A stretch of 64,000 nucleotides of DNA from assembly GCF_016807185.1 (NCBI RefSeq), contig NZ_JAEVYN010000001.1:1238781-1302780 (forward strand). Direction: 5' to 3'. Positions 27,223 to 36,991 of this stretch are shown piece after piece (position 1 is the first letter of the stretch; each line of letters opens with the position of its first letter). The DNA is from Leptolyngbya sp. Cla-17 (GTDB lineage: Bacteria > Cyanobacteriota > Cyanobacteriia > Leptolyngbyales > Leptolyngbyaceae). The position numbers and the translations under genes were made by a program. The notes under the pieces were generated by a model. The model made no database searches. It saw only the letters and a program-made list of their open reading frames with translations, and had not been told where the DNA came from.

Positions 27223-29850
27223 CTAGCCTAAGTTGCTTTTTAGCTGCTCTCTCGCTGCTTCAAGAGCTTCAGCCAGTTTGCTGTCGTCGCGTCCGCCTGC
27301 TTGGGCGAGGTTGGGTCTGCCACCGCCACCGCCACCACAAATTTTGGCGATCGCCCCGACAAACTTACCGGCCTGCAAGCCTGTTTGCACCACTTCAGGA
27401 CTAAAGGCAGCAACTAGGCTAACCTTTCCGGGTTCGGGGGCAGAACCGAGAAACACTGCGCCTCCAGGAAGTTTTTGTTGGAGTTGTTCGGCAGCAGTTT
27501 TGAGGGATTCAGGATCAACTCCAGCTAATTCGGCAACCAAAATTTTGAACTTGCCTACCGATTCAGCTTTTGCCAATAGGCTGTCGGCTTTTGCCAGGGC
27601 AACCTGAGATTTAGCGGTGTCTAGCTGCTTTTGGGTAGTTTTTAACTCGGTTTGCAGGGCTGTGATGCGATCGCGAATTTCTTCCGGTTTTACCTTAAAG
27701 CGATCGCTCAAGTCTTTCACAATTTCATCGCGCAGGTTCAGGTATTCCAGCACGGCAGGTCCAGCTACGGCTTCAATTCTGCGAATCCCTGCTGAAGTTC
27801 CTGATTCGGAGGTGATTTTGAACAACCCAATTTCTGCCGTGTTGCTGACATGGGTGCCACCGCAAAGCTCCATCGATACACCATGCACATCCAGCACCCG
27901 CACCTCATTGCCATACTTTTCGCCAAACATGGCGATCGCGCCTCGTGCTTTAGCTTCTGCGATCGGCAGAGTTTCCGTATGGGCAACATGGGCTTCTGCA
28001 ATCCAGGTGTTGACCTGTTCTTCGACTTGCTGCACGTCTTCAGCCGTTAAGGCACGCGGACTGCGAAAATCAAACCTGAGCGAGTCAAACCCCACTAGGG
28101 AACCCGCCTGAGAAATCGACTCATCCACAATTTTTCTTAAGGCAGACTGTAACAGGTGAGTGGCGGTGTGATGTGCCTGCACCCGACGGCGACAAGCGAG
28201 GTCAATCTGGGCGTTTACGCCATCGGCGACATGCAAGGTTCCCCGCTCAATTCGTCCATAGTGAACAAAAAATCCCGCATCTTTTTTGACATCCATAATT
28301 CGCACTAGTGCCGTTTCACTGGAGAGATAGCCGCGATCGCCCAGTTGCCCACCCGACTCGGCATAAAAGGGGGTTTGATTGAGAATCACGTGCACTTCAC
28401 TGCCCGCTTCAGCCACAGAAACGACCCGCCCCGCAACTAACAGCGCTTCTACCTCCGCTTCTACCGCAGGCAAGCTGTAGCCCAAGAACTCGGTTTCTGG
28501 GATGTGTCCCACCAGTTGATTTAATGCCCCTTGAGCCGTCAGATCAATGGTTTCTACCGCATTGCGTGATCGCGATCGCTGTTTTTCCATTTCCGCTTCA
28601 AAGCCGTCTGAATCGACGGTGAGTCCTTTTTCAGCAGCAATTTCTTGGGTTAATTCCAGTGGGAAGCCATAGGTATCATACAAAGTAAAGGCGTTCAACC
28701 CAGGAATTTGCCCACCTGCACCGACCTGTTCCATCACGGTTGCCAATTCTCGCTCGCCCAACTCTAGAGTTTTGAGGAACTGAATTTCTTCTCGTTGCAG
28801 GGCCAATTTAATCGTCCGATCCATATCACGAAGCATGGAGTAATCACTTTCGGCAAGGGCGATCGCGGTCTCTGCCACCAACGGCGTAAACTCTCGATCA
28901 ATGCCAATCAAGCGCCCATAACGAATCACTCGCCGAATCAGACGACGCAGCACGTAGCCCCGCCCCTCATTGGAAGCCGTAATCCCATCGGCCAGCATAT
29001 GAACCACAGCGCGAATGTGATCCCCAATTACCTTCAGCGCTACCTTCGTCGCATCATCAGCAGTGTGATAGTCAATTCCAGCAATTTCCGCTGCCGTTTT
29101 CACAATCGGAAAAATCAGGTCAGTTTCATAATTATTGGGCACCTTTTGCAAAATTTGCGCCATCCGTTCCAGTCCCAAGCCGGTATCAATATTTTTGCTT
29201 TTGAGCGGAGTTAGCGTACCTTCTACATCCCGGTTGTATTGCATAAACACCAAGTTGTAGAACTCAATGAAGCGGCTGTCGTCTTCTAGATCGATCGCGT
29301 CGTCTCCTAGTTCAGGCTTGAAGTCGTAGTACAACTCGGAGCAAGGACCGCAAGGACCCGTGGGACCGGATACCCAAAAGTTGTCGGCTGCGCCCATGCG
29401 CTGGATGCGGTGGGCGGGAATGCCAATTTCGTCGCGCCAGATAGCAAAGGCTTCGTCATCTTCTTCAAAAACGCTAACCACGACTCGTTCCGGCGGCAGC
29501 TCAAATACCTGAGTTGAAAGTTCCCATGCCCACGCGATCGCCTGAGATTTGAAATAATCTCCAAAACTGAAATTGCCCAACATCTCAAAAAATGTGTGAT
29601 GCCGTGCGGTGCGCCCCACATTTTCAATGTCGTTGGTGCGAATACATTTTTGAGACGTGGTAGCACGGGGAAATTCTGCGGCTCGCTGTCCCAAAAAGAT
29701 TGGCTTAAATGGCAACATACCCGCGATCGTCAGCAGCACCGTGGGGTCTTCTGGGATCAGCGAGGCACTTGGAAGCACCCGATGCTGACGATCTGCAAAA
29801 AAGTTCAGGAATGTTTGCCGAATTTGAGTACCGCTTAGGAAAGTAGCCAT
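27223..29850 (-). CDS. alaS: Alanyl-tRNA synthetase
   Basis: Charges tRNA-Ala and edits mischarged Ser and Gly. The 875-aa length is standard. The class II catalytic core is at the N-terminus ([47 protein letters not shown]), followed by the editing domain with the zinc/His motif AHHTATHLL and the CGGTHV element, then the C-terminal DHHA1 oligomerisation domain ending in a Gly-rich [15 protein letters not shown] segment. The ATG at 29850 begins the canonical N-terminus; no strong Shine-Dalgarno is visible. It is followed downstream by a short-repeat tract. Confidence 0.97.
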   Translation of the reverse strand: MATFLSGTQIRQTFLNFFADRQHRVLPSASLIPEDPTVLLTIAGMLPFKPIFLGQRAAEFPRATTSQKCIRTNDIENVGRTARHHTFFEMLGNFSFGDYFKSQAIAWAWELSTQVFELPPERVVVSVFEEDDEAFAIWRDEIGIPAHRIQRMGAADNFWVSGPTGPCGPCSELYYDFKPELGDDAIDLEDDSRFIEFYNLVFMQYNRDVEGTLTPLKSKNIDTGLGLERMAQILQKVPNNYETDLIFPIVKTAAEIAGIDYHTADDATKVALKVIGDHIRAVVHMLADGITASNEGRGYVLRRLIRRVIRYGRLIGIDREFTPLVAETAIALAESDYSMLRDMDRTIKLALQREEIQFLKTLELGERELATVMEQVGAGGQIPGLNAFTLYDTYGFPLELTQEIAAEKGLTVDSDGFEAEMEKQRSRSRNAVETIDLTAQGALNQLVGHIPETEFLGYSLPAVEAEVEALLVAGRVVSVAEAGSEVHVILNQTPFYAESGGQLGDRGYLSSETALVRIMDVKKDAGFFVHYGRIERGTLHVADGVNAQIDLACRRRVQAHHTATHLLQSALRKIVDESISQAGSLVGFDSLRFDFRSPRALTAEDVQQVEEQVNTWIAEAHVAHTETLPIAEAKARGAIAMFGEKYGNEVRVLDVHGVSMELCGGTHVSNTAEIGLFKITSESGTSAGIRRIEAVAGPAVLEYLNLRDEIVKDLSDRFKVKPEEIRDRITALQTELKTTQKQLDTAKSQVALAKADSLLAKAESVGKFKILVAELAGVDPESLKTAAEQLQQKLPGGAVFLGSAPEPGKVSLVAAFSPEVVQTGLQAGKFVGAIAKICGGGGGGRPNLAQAGGRDDSKLAEALEAAREQLKSNLG

Positions 29851-29960
29851 GGACGTTTTTTGAAAAAGGACGGCGTGTAATTAGGATCAATCTTTCTTAA
29901 TCATGCCTTAGGATTTAACCAATCACGGCGTTGATTTATCTGGGCAAAGCCCGTATCGCT

Positions 29961-30434
29961 CTAAACTGCACCTAAAACCTGACGATTCATTTCTAGAATT
30001 GGGCAAAACAAACTTGCCTGAGGTGCAGTTAAATGGTGTTTCACGACATCCTGCATGATTGCATAGGTCACATTACAGCTTCGCTGAGCATCAAACGCCT
30101 TCATAATCGTCCGAAACCAAAACAGCAGGCGATCGCGCAATGAATCAGGATCATTCAGCAGCATCGCGATCGCTGAATATCGCAACACTCGAAGCGTATC
30201 CCGCTTCCACTTCGCGGTCAGAGCCTCATTGTTGCTGTGAAATAAGGACGGCTCAAATAACTGTATCTTGGTCAACACCTGCTGCACAATAATCGATTCC
30301 ATCGCTTGCAACCGCTGATAAGTCTGGACTCTTAAGTAAAACAACTGCCCAAACTCGCTTACAAACTCCAATTCTTCATCCGTTGCATAACGACCATCCG
30401 TTTCATAGCTTAGTTTTTGCAGTTGGCTCAGCAT
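29961..30434 (-). CDS. Phycobilisome-fold (allophycocyanin-like) protein without bilin cysteine
   Basis: 157-aa protein with the globin-like fold pattern of phycobiliproteins. The diagnostic region AKWKRDTLRVLRYSAIAMLL aligns with the bilin-binding segment of allophycocyanin subunits, where the sequence is C-x-R-D followed by a Y/L-R-x-x-[ST]-Y helix. The chromophore-binding Cys is replaced by Trp76, so no covalent bilin is expected there. Length agrees with ApcA/ApcB-type subunits. Such non-chromophorylated homologues occur across cyanobacteria and are annotated only as phycobilisome protein; a structural or regulatory role is likely but unassigned. It sits upstream of alaS and downstream of a 2Fe-2S ferredoxin gene on the same strand. 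Confidence 0.7.
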   Translation of the reverse strand: MLSQLQKLSYETDGRYATDEELEFVSEFGQLFYLRVQTYQRLQAMESIIVQQVLTKIQLFEPSLFHSNNEALTAKWKRDTLRVLRYSAIAMLLNDPDSLRDRLLFWFRTIMKAFDAQRSCNVTYAIMQDVVKHHLTAPQASLFCPILEMNRQVLGAV

Positions 30435-30462
30435 TTAGCAACCTCTTCCATCCGTCCTTATA

Positions 30463-30482
30463 TTAATGGCTCTTAATGGCTC
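30463..30482. repeat. Perfect tandem duplication of a 10-mer
   Basis: TTAATGGCTC occurs twice in direct contact (30463-30472 and 30473-30482), about 30 bases upstream of the phycobilisome-like start codon. It may be a replication-slippage duplication or a paired binding site. Confidence 0.6.
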
Positions 30483-30620
30483 GCTACCATACTTGCTGTG
30501 CAACGAATCGCCCCCTACGGAAAGCCAGCTATATCCCCAACCCCCTCGCCAATGCAAAGACGCTTATCAAGGATTTTCAAATTCCCTTGCCTCTGAAGGA
30601 GGGTTTAGAGAGGACAGCTT

Positions 30621-31106
30621 TTACACATCTTTACTGTTTGTCAAATATTCCCCCATGTTAAAACTTGTTTTATCTTCAATTTGCTTCATCATTGAGCGAG
30701 TAATCAGTTTACCTGCCTCTACCAGAACTTGACCCGTAATCGGGTGGAGCAAATCCTGTTCAGCCCGACGACCAATCAGCGCTTCAATATCCTTAATTGA
30801 ATTGATATACATCCCTGGCGGTAGTTCCACCACCACGCCATTGTTCAAAACTCGCGCCTGACACGCCAACCGAGAATTTGGTTTGCATGTAGTAATCACT
30901 TCTAGCGTGCGCTGCTCTCGCCGATTCACAGAAGACAGTCCTTCCATGCCACTTTTCACATAGACATGGCAGGTGGCACACAGACCGCGCCCACCACACT
31001 CCTTCAATACATCCAGATCTTTGTTAATCAGAATCGATAATAGATTGCCGTTAGTTTCAACAGAGGAGTCTTGAGAAATGGGTTCAAGTCGAACAATTTT
31101 AGCCAT
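30621..31106 (-). CDS. 2Fe-2S ferredoxin-like protein with C-terminal extension
   Basis: 161-aa soluble electron-transfer protein. The N-terminal 95 residues form a plant/adrenodoxin-type 2Fe-2S domain with cluster ligands Cys37, Cys43, Cys46 (ECGGRGLCATC) and Cys82 (RLACQAR); Cys74 is extra. The C-terminal 65 residues (GMYINSIKDIEALIGRRAEQ onwards) are an extension seen in a cyanobacterial subfamily and may bind a partner. The electron donor and acceptor are unknown. The start at 31106 is a good ATG (MAKIVRLEPI). Neighbours on the same strand are the phycobilisome-like protein and a roadblock-like protein, but gaps of about 100-190 bases make an operon uncertain. Confidence 0.85.
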   Translation of the reverse strand: MAKIVRLEPISQDSSVETNGNLLSILINKDLDVLKECGGRGLCATCHVYVKSGMEGLSSVNRREQRTLEVITTCKPNSRLACQARVLNNGVVVELPPGMYINSIKDIEALIGRRAEQDLLHPITGQVLVEAGKLITRSMMKQIEDKTSFNMGEYLTNSKDV

Positions 31107-31139
31107 GGAAGTAAGAGTGGAGGGGCAAATAAAGAAGTT

Positions 31140-31199
31140 TTGAGTGTTGAGTTTTGAGCATCTTGTTCCTGTCCCTGACTCCCAACCCCCAACTTCTAT
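31140..31199. repeat. Degenerate TTTTGAG / CCCAAC short repeat tract
   Basis: Runs of TTTTGAGTGTTGAGTTTTGAG followed by GACTCCCAACCCCCAACT lie between the ferredoxin and roadblock-like genes. It is the same style of degenerate short tandem repeat seen elsewhere in the window. Confidence 0.45.
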
Positions 31200-31205
31200 C
31201 TCCAG

Positions 31206-32078
31206 TCAGCCCAAAAGTAAGGCTTTTTGTTCATTTGTTAAAACTTTTTGATTAATCAGAGATGAAAAATCGCGGATCACTTGTGAGCAGCGAGTGATAA
31301 AGCTAGCAACCCACTCTTGAATCCAGAGAAGTTCTTGAGGGCTAACTGAATGTTGTAAAGATTCGGTGGTTGCATTGACCAGGCTAAATTGCCCCGATCG
31401 CTCAATTTGAAATTGTTTTAACCATTCATGGCTGGGGCGGGTCGATTTCCAATAGTTAACCACGACATGAATACCCAAATACTGCGTTGTTACCTGACTG
31501 AAGGTATTTAGAGCGATTAAAAGGTCTTTGATAGGAACATCGGCAGGAGGAGCAGCGGGCTGAACAAACCCAGGGCGATCGCTCTCTGTAGGTGCTGTCT
31601 CCACTTCAGTGCTGACACTGGAAGATAGAGATGAAGGGGAGGATGTTTTGGCTGGAGTGCGCTTTTGGATGGAGCTGGCTTTGGAATGGTTTAATCCTGG
31701 CAGTGTTGTGGTGCCAGCCAACATGCGAAAAGTGGCGATCGCACCTGCCATATTTTCACGCAAGGTGATTGTTAATGTTTTGATTGTTTGTTTGTATTCG
31801 GAATAGACTAAGCCACTTTTAGTCAAAACCAGTAAAATCATGCCTGGATCAAGCTTGTGAATATGAACTTGATAGTTAGCAAATTGAAATTTAAACGATT
31901 CAAACCCGTCAGGAATGGTATCAATAACTTGCAAAATACCTTGGGCTAAGGTTTCTTTTTGTTGGTAGTTTAGAGCTTGATCAATTCCACAAAAATAGGG
32001 GCGGGAGCGCTTATCTATAAGAGCAAGACCCGCAATTCCTGGTAAATTCAGAAAGTCCTGTATAACTTCCTGTGTCAT
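31206..32078 (-). CDS. Roadblock/LC7-like domain protein, function unknown
   Basis: 290-aa soluble protein. Residues 1-120 look like a roadblock/LC7-type alpha-beta domain (FLNLPGIAGLALIDKRSRPYF, later HIHKLDPGMILLVLTKSGL). A Ser/Thr/Pro-rich linker covers about 128-180, and a helical C-terminal domain follows (about 183-290, LNTFSQVTTQYLGIHVVVNYW). Roadblock proteins usually regulate small GTPases or motility systems in bacteria; nothing nearby confirms this. The ATG at 32078 is used. It is divergent from rbcR with about 190 bases between them. Assignment of the first domain is moderately confident; the C-terminal domain is unrecognised. Confidence 0.6.
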   Translation of the reverse strand: MTQEVIQDFLNLPGIAGLALIDKRSRPYFCGIDQALNYQQKETLAQGILQVIDTIPDGFESFKFQFANYQVHIHKLDPGMILLVLTKSGLVYSEYKQTIKTLTITLRENMAGAIATFRMLAGTTTLPGLNHSKASSIQKRTPAKTSSPSSLSSSVSTEVETAPTESDRPGFVQPAAPPADVPIKDLLIALNTFSQVTTQYLGIHVVVNYWKSTRPSHEWLKQFQIERSGQFSLVNATTESLQHSVSPQELLWIQEWVASFITRCSQVIRDFSSLINQKVLTNEQKALLLG

Positions 32079-32270
32079 AAATTCTTTTTACGATTTGATA
32101 CAATCATGCACCTAATTCAAGGCTTAGCGATTCAACAGATTATTTCATAGTTTATCTATGCTACGGTTTTGGTTTTAGAAGCCTCAGAATGATTTGATAC
32201 GAATCGTCATAATTTGGCTCTATCTGATAGGTCAATTCTTCGGCTCCTTTCCATCTTCAGGTTTAGCTAT

Positions 32271-33305
32271 ATGTCTGACCTTCCTTTTACCTTGGATCAA
32301 CTTCGTATTCTCAAAGCGATCGCTGCCGAGGGAAGCTTTAAGCGCGCTGCGGATAGTCTATACGTCTCTCAGCCAGCCGTTAGTTTGCAAGTGCAAAACC
32401 TAGAGCGCCAGCTTGATGTACCCTTGTTTGATCGAGGCGGCAGACGCGCTCAGCTAACCGAAGCCGGACATCTGCTGCTGAGCTATGGGGAAAAGATCCT
32501 CACATTGTGTCAAGAAACCTGTCGAGCAATTGAGGATCTGCAAAACCTCCAAGGTGGAACCTTGATTGTGGGAGCCAGCCAAACCACCGGAACCTACTTG
32601 CTACCGAGAATGATTGGCATGTTTCGGCAAAAGTATCCCGATGTTGCAGTGCAGCTTCATGTGCATTCAACCCGTCGAACCTCCTGGAGCGTTGCAAATG
32701 GACAGATTGATCTAGCGATCATTGGGGGTGAAATTTCTCCTGAACTTCAAGACTCTCTAGAAATTGTTCCCTATGCGGAAGATGAACTCGCACTTATTTT
32801 GCCAATTGGGCATGCCTTAGCGAGAGAAGAGATTATCCAAAAAGATGATTTATATAAGCTTCAGTTCATAGCTCTAGATTCCCAATCCACCATTCGTAAG
32901 GTGATTGATCAGGTGTTAACCCGCTGTGGCATTGAAACGCGCCGTTTGCGGATCGAAATGGAGCTTAATTCAATTGAAGCAATTAAGAACGCGGTACAGT
33001 CAGGGTTAGGCGCGGCATTTGTATCGATCTCAGCGATCGAGAAAGAACTGCAAATGGGTGTGCTGCATCGGGCAAAGATAAATGACGTAATTGTAAAAAG
33101 AATGTTATCGGTGATTATTAATCCCAATCGCTACCGTTCTAAGGCGGCAGAAGCATTTTGTAAAGAAATTTTGCCGAAGTTTGCCTCTTATACTGCGGAA
33201 ATTCAGCGCTATACGATCGCCACGATCGCCCATACGGAGCCAATTCCAGTGATCGCGCCTAGTTTGGAGCATGTCGCACGGGTAGCATCTGACATTGATG
33301 TGTAA
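32271..33305 (+). CDS. rbcR: LysR-type regulator RbcR
   Basis: LysR-family transcription factor that controls Calvin-cycle genes including RuBisCO in cyanobacteria and plastids (Ycf30). The 344-aa protein starts [20 protein letters not shown], matching cyanobacterial RbcR closely. The winged helix-turn-helix (about residues 8-65) contains [21 protein letters not shown], and the effector domain begins about residue 95 ([20 protein letters not shown]). The ATG at 32271 was preferred over the open frame from 32214, which adds residues absent from homologues. It probably autoregulates through the 190-base divergent region. The kinase gene downstream starts only 5 bases after its stop, so the two may be cotranscribed. 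Confidence 0.92.
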   Translation: MSDLPFTLDQLRILKAIAAEGSFKRAADSLYVSQPAVSLQVQNLERQLDVPLFDRGGRRAQLTEAGHLLLSYGEKILTLCQETCRAIEDLQNLQGGTLIVGASQTTGTYLLPRMIGMFRQKYPDVAVQLHVHSTRRTSWSVANGQIDLAIIGGEISPELQDSLEIVPYAEDELALILPIGHALAREEIIQKDDLYKLQFIALDSQSTIRKVIDQVLTRCGIETRRLRIEMELNSIEAIKNAVQSGLGAAFVSISAIEKELQMGVLHRAKINDVIVKRMLSVIINPNRYRSKAAEAFCKEILPKFASYTAEIQRYTIATIAHTEPIPVIAPSLEHVARVASDIDV

Positions 33306-33310
33306 TTTCT

Positions 33311-34807
33311 ATGGATCTTTATTGCACCCGTCCAGGTTGCCAGCGACCTGAGAATTTTTTTACCGATCTGGATGAGCCTGCAACGCTGAAAACTGTTCAG
33401 CAAAAATTTTGCACCAATTGCGGTATGCCGTTGATCTTAGTGGGGCGCTATTTGCCGCAAAAGCTGTTGGGGCAAGGGGGGTTTGGAGCGGCTTTTTTAT
33501 CGCGCGATCGCTATACTCCCGGTCTACGCCGCTGTGTGGTTAAGCAATTTCAGCCTTCTAACACCTTGAGCGCCAAGCAACTGCAAATTGCCCAAGATTT
33601 GTTCGAGCGAGAAGCCGAGGCTCTGGAATATTTGGGCAATACCCATCCGCAAATCCCTGATTTGTTTGCATTTTTTGAATTGGCGGTGCCTAGTTCGCAA
33701 GGCAGCAAGGATGAGCAATTTTTTTATCTGGTGCAGGAGTATATTGACGGGCAGACGATGGAGCAAGAAATCGCACAAACTGGCGCATTTCCTGAAGATA
33801 ACCTGCTGAAAGTGCTGCAAGAAATTCTGAAAGTGCTGCAATTTGTTCATGAAAGCGGCTCCATCCATCGAGATATTAAACCGTCTAACATCATGCGGCA
33901 TCGCAATGGGCATATTTATCTGCTAGATTTTGGTGCGGTGCGGCAGGTAGCCAAAGCAGGGGTCAAGTCAACTGGAATTTATTCTGAAGGGTTTGCGCCA
34001 CCGGAACAGATGGCAGGCGGGGAAGTGTATCCATCCAGCGATTTGTATGCTTTGGCAGTGACTTGCATCATGTTGCTGACAAACAAGCAACCCAGCGAAT
34101 TGCTGGATACTTATAGCAACACCTGGCAATGGCGATTACACTGCTCTGTCAGCGATCGCTTAGCCAATGTGTTGGAGCGGATGTTGCACTCAGTGCCCAG
34201 TCAGCGCTACCAATCTGCGGCTGAAGTGTTAACTGCATTGGACAGATCGTCTGGATCGCTTACGTTACCATCTACCCCGCTTAAACAAACGGCTCCACAT
34301 ACTCCTGTTGGAGCTTCATCGCCGCCTACAACGTTTCCAGCGGTTTCCCTTCCAAATCAGTCTGCTCCAAATCAGCCGATTCAGCTTCAGCCGATTCAGC
34401 CCGTTCAGTCTCGTCCCGCTATCGCCCCCTTTGCCAGCTTGGAACTGCTGACAAATGCGGGATTTATTGGATTTGAGGCAGGGCTTTTAGCGATCGCGAT
34501 CGTTAGCGTATTGGGTACAACCTTGATCAGCGGTGTTTTTTGGCTACTGTTGCTGATGGGTTTGCTTTTTGCCCAGTCACGCCGCATCATTGAACGGGTA
34601 GATTTGGTGATTATTGCAGTGATGAGTGTCGGCGGTGTCTTTGTGCTGTCTTGGTTAAAGCGTTTGGCGATCTCCTCTTTAGCTGGCAGTCCTTTTCTAA
34701 CGACGATCGCATTAGCAGTAATGGCAGGACTGTTAGCGATCGCCCTCACCACCCTGTTCCGATTGATCTACAAAATTCTTTCCCTATTAATTTCCAAATT
34801 TTTCTAA
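33311..34807 (+). CDS. Ser/Thr protein kinase with zinc-ribbon N-terminus and membrane helices
   Basis: Eukaryotic-type (Hanks) kinase, 498 aa. The N-terminal 45 residues carry two Cys pairs (CTRPGC and CTNCGMP), a small zinc-ribbon common in cyanobacterial kinases. The kinase domain spans about 47-310: Gly loop LGQGGFGAAFLSRD, catalytic HRDIKPSN (His186-Arg187-Asp188), DFG with Asp206, and the activation-segment GFAPPEQMAGG. A Pro/Gln-rich linker (about 315-375) follows, then three or four C-terminal membrane helices. All catalytic residues are intact. It starts 5 bases after rbcR. The signal sensed and the substrates cannot be told from sequence. Confidence 0.9.
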   Translation: MDLYCTRPGCQRPENFFTDLDEPATLKTVQQKFCTNCGMPLILVGRYLPQKLLGQGGFGAAFLSRDRYTPGLRRCVVKQFQPSNTLSAKQLQIAQDLFEREAEALEYLGNTHPQIPDLFAFFELAVPSSQGSKDEQFFYLVQEYIDGQTMEQEIAQTGAFPEDNLLKVLQEILKVLQFVHESGSIHRDIKPSNIMRHRNGHIYLLDFGAVRQVAKAGVKSTGIYSEGFAPPEQMAGGEVYPSSDLYALAVTCIMLLTNKQPSELLDTYSNTWQWRLHCSVSDRLANVLERMLHSVPSQRYQSAAEVLTALDRSSGSLTLPSTPLKQTAPHTPVGASSPPTTFPAVSLPNQSAPNQPIQLQPIQPVQSRPAIAPFASLELLTNAGFIGFEAGLLAIAIVSVLGTTLISGVFWLLLLMGLLFAQSRRIIERVDLVIIAVMSVGGVFVLSWLKRLAISSLAGSPFLTTIALAVMAGLLAIALTTLFRLIYKILSLLISKFF

Positions 34808-34863
34808 GGAATTCACGCTAGAAAATAAGTAGTCATACTTCTCTGCACTCCGCACTCTCCCAT

Positions 34864-35925
34864 ATGACTCAGAAAAATGATGTTCCTGTGCTCGTATTCT
34901 CGTTCCTAGTTACGGCTGGCTTAGTTGGCGGTGGCTTTTGGTGGTTGACTCAAAAATCTGGACTGAATGTGGGCACTCTTTTTTCGCAAGGCTCCAGTTC
35001 AACATCGCCAACTAACTCGTCAAACAACTCTAATTCATCTAGCGTTCAAGATTTTGCCCAAGTGCAAAATGTTCCTAGTGGGCTTTTTACCTATGGCGGC
35101 AGTACTTCTTGGGCACCGATTCGGCGAGATGTAGATGCTGCCATTCAAGCGGCTCGTCCTGAGTTTCGCTTGCGGTATGTGAATCCCACAGGCGAGGCAC
35201 CCGGTTCTGCGACAGGCATTCGGATGCTGATGCGCGATGAATTAGCCTTTGCTCAATCTTCTCGTCCCGTGACCGAGCAGGAATATCAGCAAGCCCAGCA
35301 ACGAGGCATAAAGCTGAAGCAAATTCCGGTGGCGATCGATGCTTTGGCGGTGGCAGTCAATCCCAGCTTAAATGTTTCAGGGCTGACCGTGCAGCAGCTT
35401 GGCGATATTTATACAGGTAAACTCACTAATTGGAGTCAGGTGGGTGGACCGAATGTGCCGATTCAACCCATCACGCGCCCCGTGAGTGCAGGAGGAACCA
35501 TTGAATTGTTTGCAGAACAAATTATGAAAGGGCGAGGCTTTGGGTCAAAAGTGCAAACGGTTTCTACGACTACTGGCGCGGTGCGCAAACTTGCTCAAAC
35601 TTTTGGTGGCATCTACTTCGCCTCTGCACCTGAAATAGTAGATCAATGTACGGTAAAGCCGATCGCGATCGGGCGAACTTCTAATGAATTAGTGTCTCCT
35701 TACCAAGGTTCTCTTATCCCTCCCTCCCAATGTCCAGCAAAACGTAATCAGCTGAATGAAGCCGCGATTAGAGGGGGGCAGTATCCCATCACACGCAATC
35801 TATTTGTGGTGATTAAACAAAATAATCAGAAAGAGCAACAGGCAGGGGAAGCCTATACCGATTTTGTTTTGTCTAATCAAGGACAAACATTGCTTGAAAA
35901 AGCGGGCTTTGTTTCTATCCGCTAA
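34864..35925 (+). CDS. PstS-like phosphate-binding protein
   Basis: 353-aa substrate-binding protein of the PstS superfamily, anchored by an N-terminal helix (VPVLVFSFLVTAGLVGGGFWW) rather than a lipobox, with a Ser/Asn-rich linker to about residue 60. The binding domain begins GLFTYGGSTSWAPI, whose GGST is the usual phosphate-binding loop; AFAQSSRPVTEQE and GDIYTGKLTNWSQVGG are family hallmarks, as is the Arg/Gly-rich loop near PVSAGGTIELF. No pstCAB genes are nearby, so it may be a stand-alone phosphate sensor or work with a distant transporter. It begins 56 bases after the kinase, right after a short repeat tract (CTGCACTCCGCACTCTCCC). Confidence 0.85.
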   Translation: MTQKNDVPVLVFSFLVTAGLVGGGFWWLTQKSGLNVGTLFSQGSSSTSPTNSSNNSNSSSVQDFAQVQNVPSGLFTYGGSTSWAPIRRDVDAAIQAARPEFRLRYVNPTGEAPGSATGIRMLMRDELAFAQSSRPVTEQEYQQAQQRGIKLKQIPVAIDALAVAVNPSLNVSGLTVQQLGDIYTGKLTNWSQVGGPNVPIQPITRPVSAGGTIELFAEQIMKGRGFGSKVQTVSTTTGAVRKLAQTFGGIYFASAPEIVDQCTVKPIAIGRTSNELVSPYQGSLIPPSQCPAKRNQLNEAAIRGGQYPITRNLFVVIKQNNQKEQQAGEAYTDFVLSNQGQTLLEKAGFVSIR

Positions 35926-36022
35926 AACAGGTAATAAAGTTTTAAGTTTTGTTCGCGCATTCCCGCAGGGACTATTTTGTTGACGCAGCATTTTCGTAGT
36001 GCGATACAAGTACTGATACCCC

Positions 36023-36784
36023 TCAAAGATGCTGCCCAGCTTTTTCATTGAGTGGATGAAAGTATTGAGGATGCCAGCGATCGCGGTCTGAGATTTGGTT
36101 CGATATAACCTGTACTCCTTCCTTCGCTAGCAAGTCTGCCTGCTGCGGGATATGCCGAGTCAGCAAGCTGCCGTCGATCGCCACCAGTCGATGAACGGGC
36201 AAACTAGCGGCTGTCTTTTTGATTAGACTGGGAAACGATCGATAGTAAGCTTTGGCAACACCAAGCGCCAGTACCAAATCTGCTGTAGTCGCCACTTTGC
36301 CAGAAGGAATCCTCGCTACAAATTCATGAAACCGAATCCTAGTATCGTCTGAAAGAACGGGTAATTGCATTGAGGTGGGCAAAACGGGATCGCCAACCGC
36401 GATCGCGCCACCTTTCACTACCATTCCTAACCAGCCCCGCCGACCCAAAATGCGTTTTGCCAAGCCTTTTTGCAGCGTTTCTATGTAATCACAAGGCTCA
36501 CACAGAAAAGTCGGGCGAATTAGCGCTTCTCCAATTTGGACAACCTGACCCGACCTAAACGGTTCTAATACGCCCTCCAGCAAAATATTTTCCTGCAACA
36601 CACCGGGCTGTAAGTCAAAGGTTTCAAGTGTTGACATATCAACCATCAACACTTGCCGGGGACTGCCAATACGAGCATTTTTGTCTGCTTGAATACCCAA
36701 CTCTTGCACCAAATCAAGACGCTGACGCTCTACCATTCGGCAGCACGAAGACTGAACTTTAATGAATAGCTTTGCAACATGCAT
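36023..36784 (-). CDS. Fusion of MOSC domain and alkyltransferase-like (ATL/MGMT) domain
   Basis: 253-aa protein made of two families. Residues about 15-137 look like a MOSC domain, the sulfur-carrier module of molybdenum-cofactor enzymes and YiiM-type proteins, with QVLMVDMSTLETFDLQPG and the EPC motif at Cys98. Residues about 150-235 match the DNA-binding domain of O6-alkylguanine-DNA alkyltransferases (FHEFVARIPSGKVATTADLV, then VHRLVAIDGSLL). The alkyl-acceptor motif P-C-H-R reads P-V-H-R, with Val197 replacing Cys, so it should bind but not repair alkylated guanine, like ATL proteins. The start used is ATG 36784; an in-frame TTG at 36805 would add seven residues. No neighbour explains the combination. 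Confidence 0.75.
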   Translation of the reverse strand: MHVAKLFIKVQSSCCRMVERQRLDLVQELGIQADKNARIGSPRQVLMVDMSTLETFDLQPGVLQENILLEGVLEPFRSGQVVQIGEALIRPTFLCEPCDYIETLQKGLAKRILGRRGWLGMVVKGGAIAVGDPVLPTSMQLPVLSDDTRIRFHEFVARIPSGKVATTADLVLALGVAKAYYRSFPSLIKKTAASLPVHRLVAIDGSLLTRHIPQQADLLAKEGVQVISNQISDRDRWHPQYFHPLNEKAGQHL

Positions 36785-36991
36785 AGAGTCAGAAAAAGAT
36801 TCCAAGTTCTAAATTTGTCAAGGAAAGTAGAGCTTAAGTTGAAGTACGGGATGCGCCCAACTTAAATGACCACTGTAAACAATAGTGCCCTTCGTGATGG
36901 CTGCGGTAATAGCAAATGACTCAGTGATATAGGACCGTATTCATGGCAAATTGCCAAGCTTACTCTAGCCTCATCACGCCATTAAATTGGT

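Noticed and set aside
27233..28111. Two long open frames on the plus strand opposite alaS (124 and 164 codons)
   Set aside because: They lie wholly antisense to a certain gene, have Ser/Pro/Ala-rich composition typical of antisense reading, and show no known motif.
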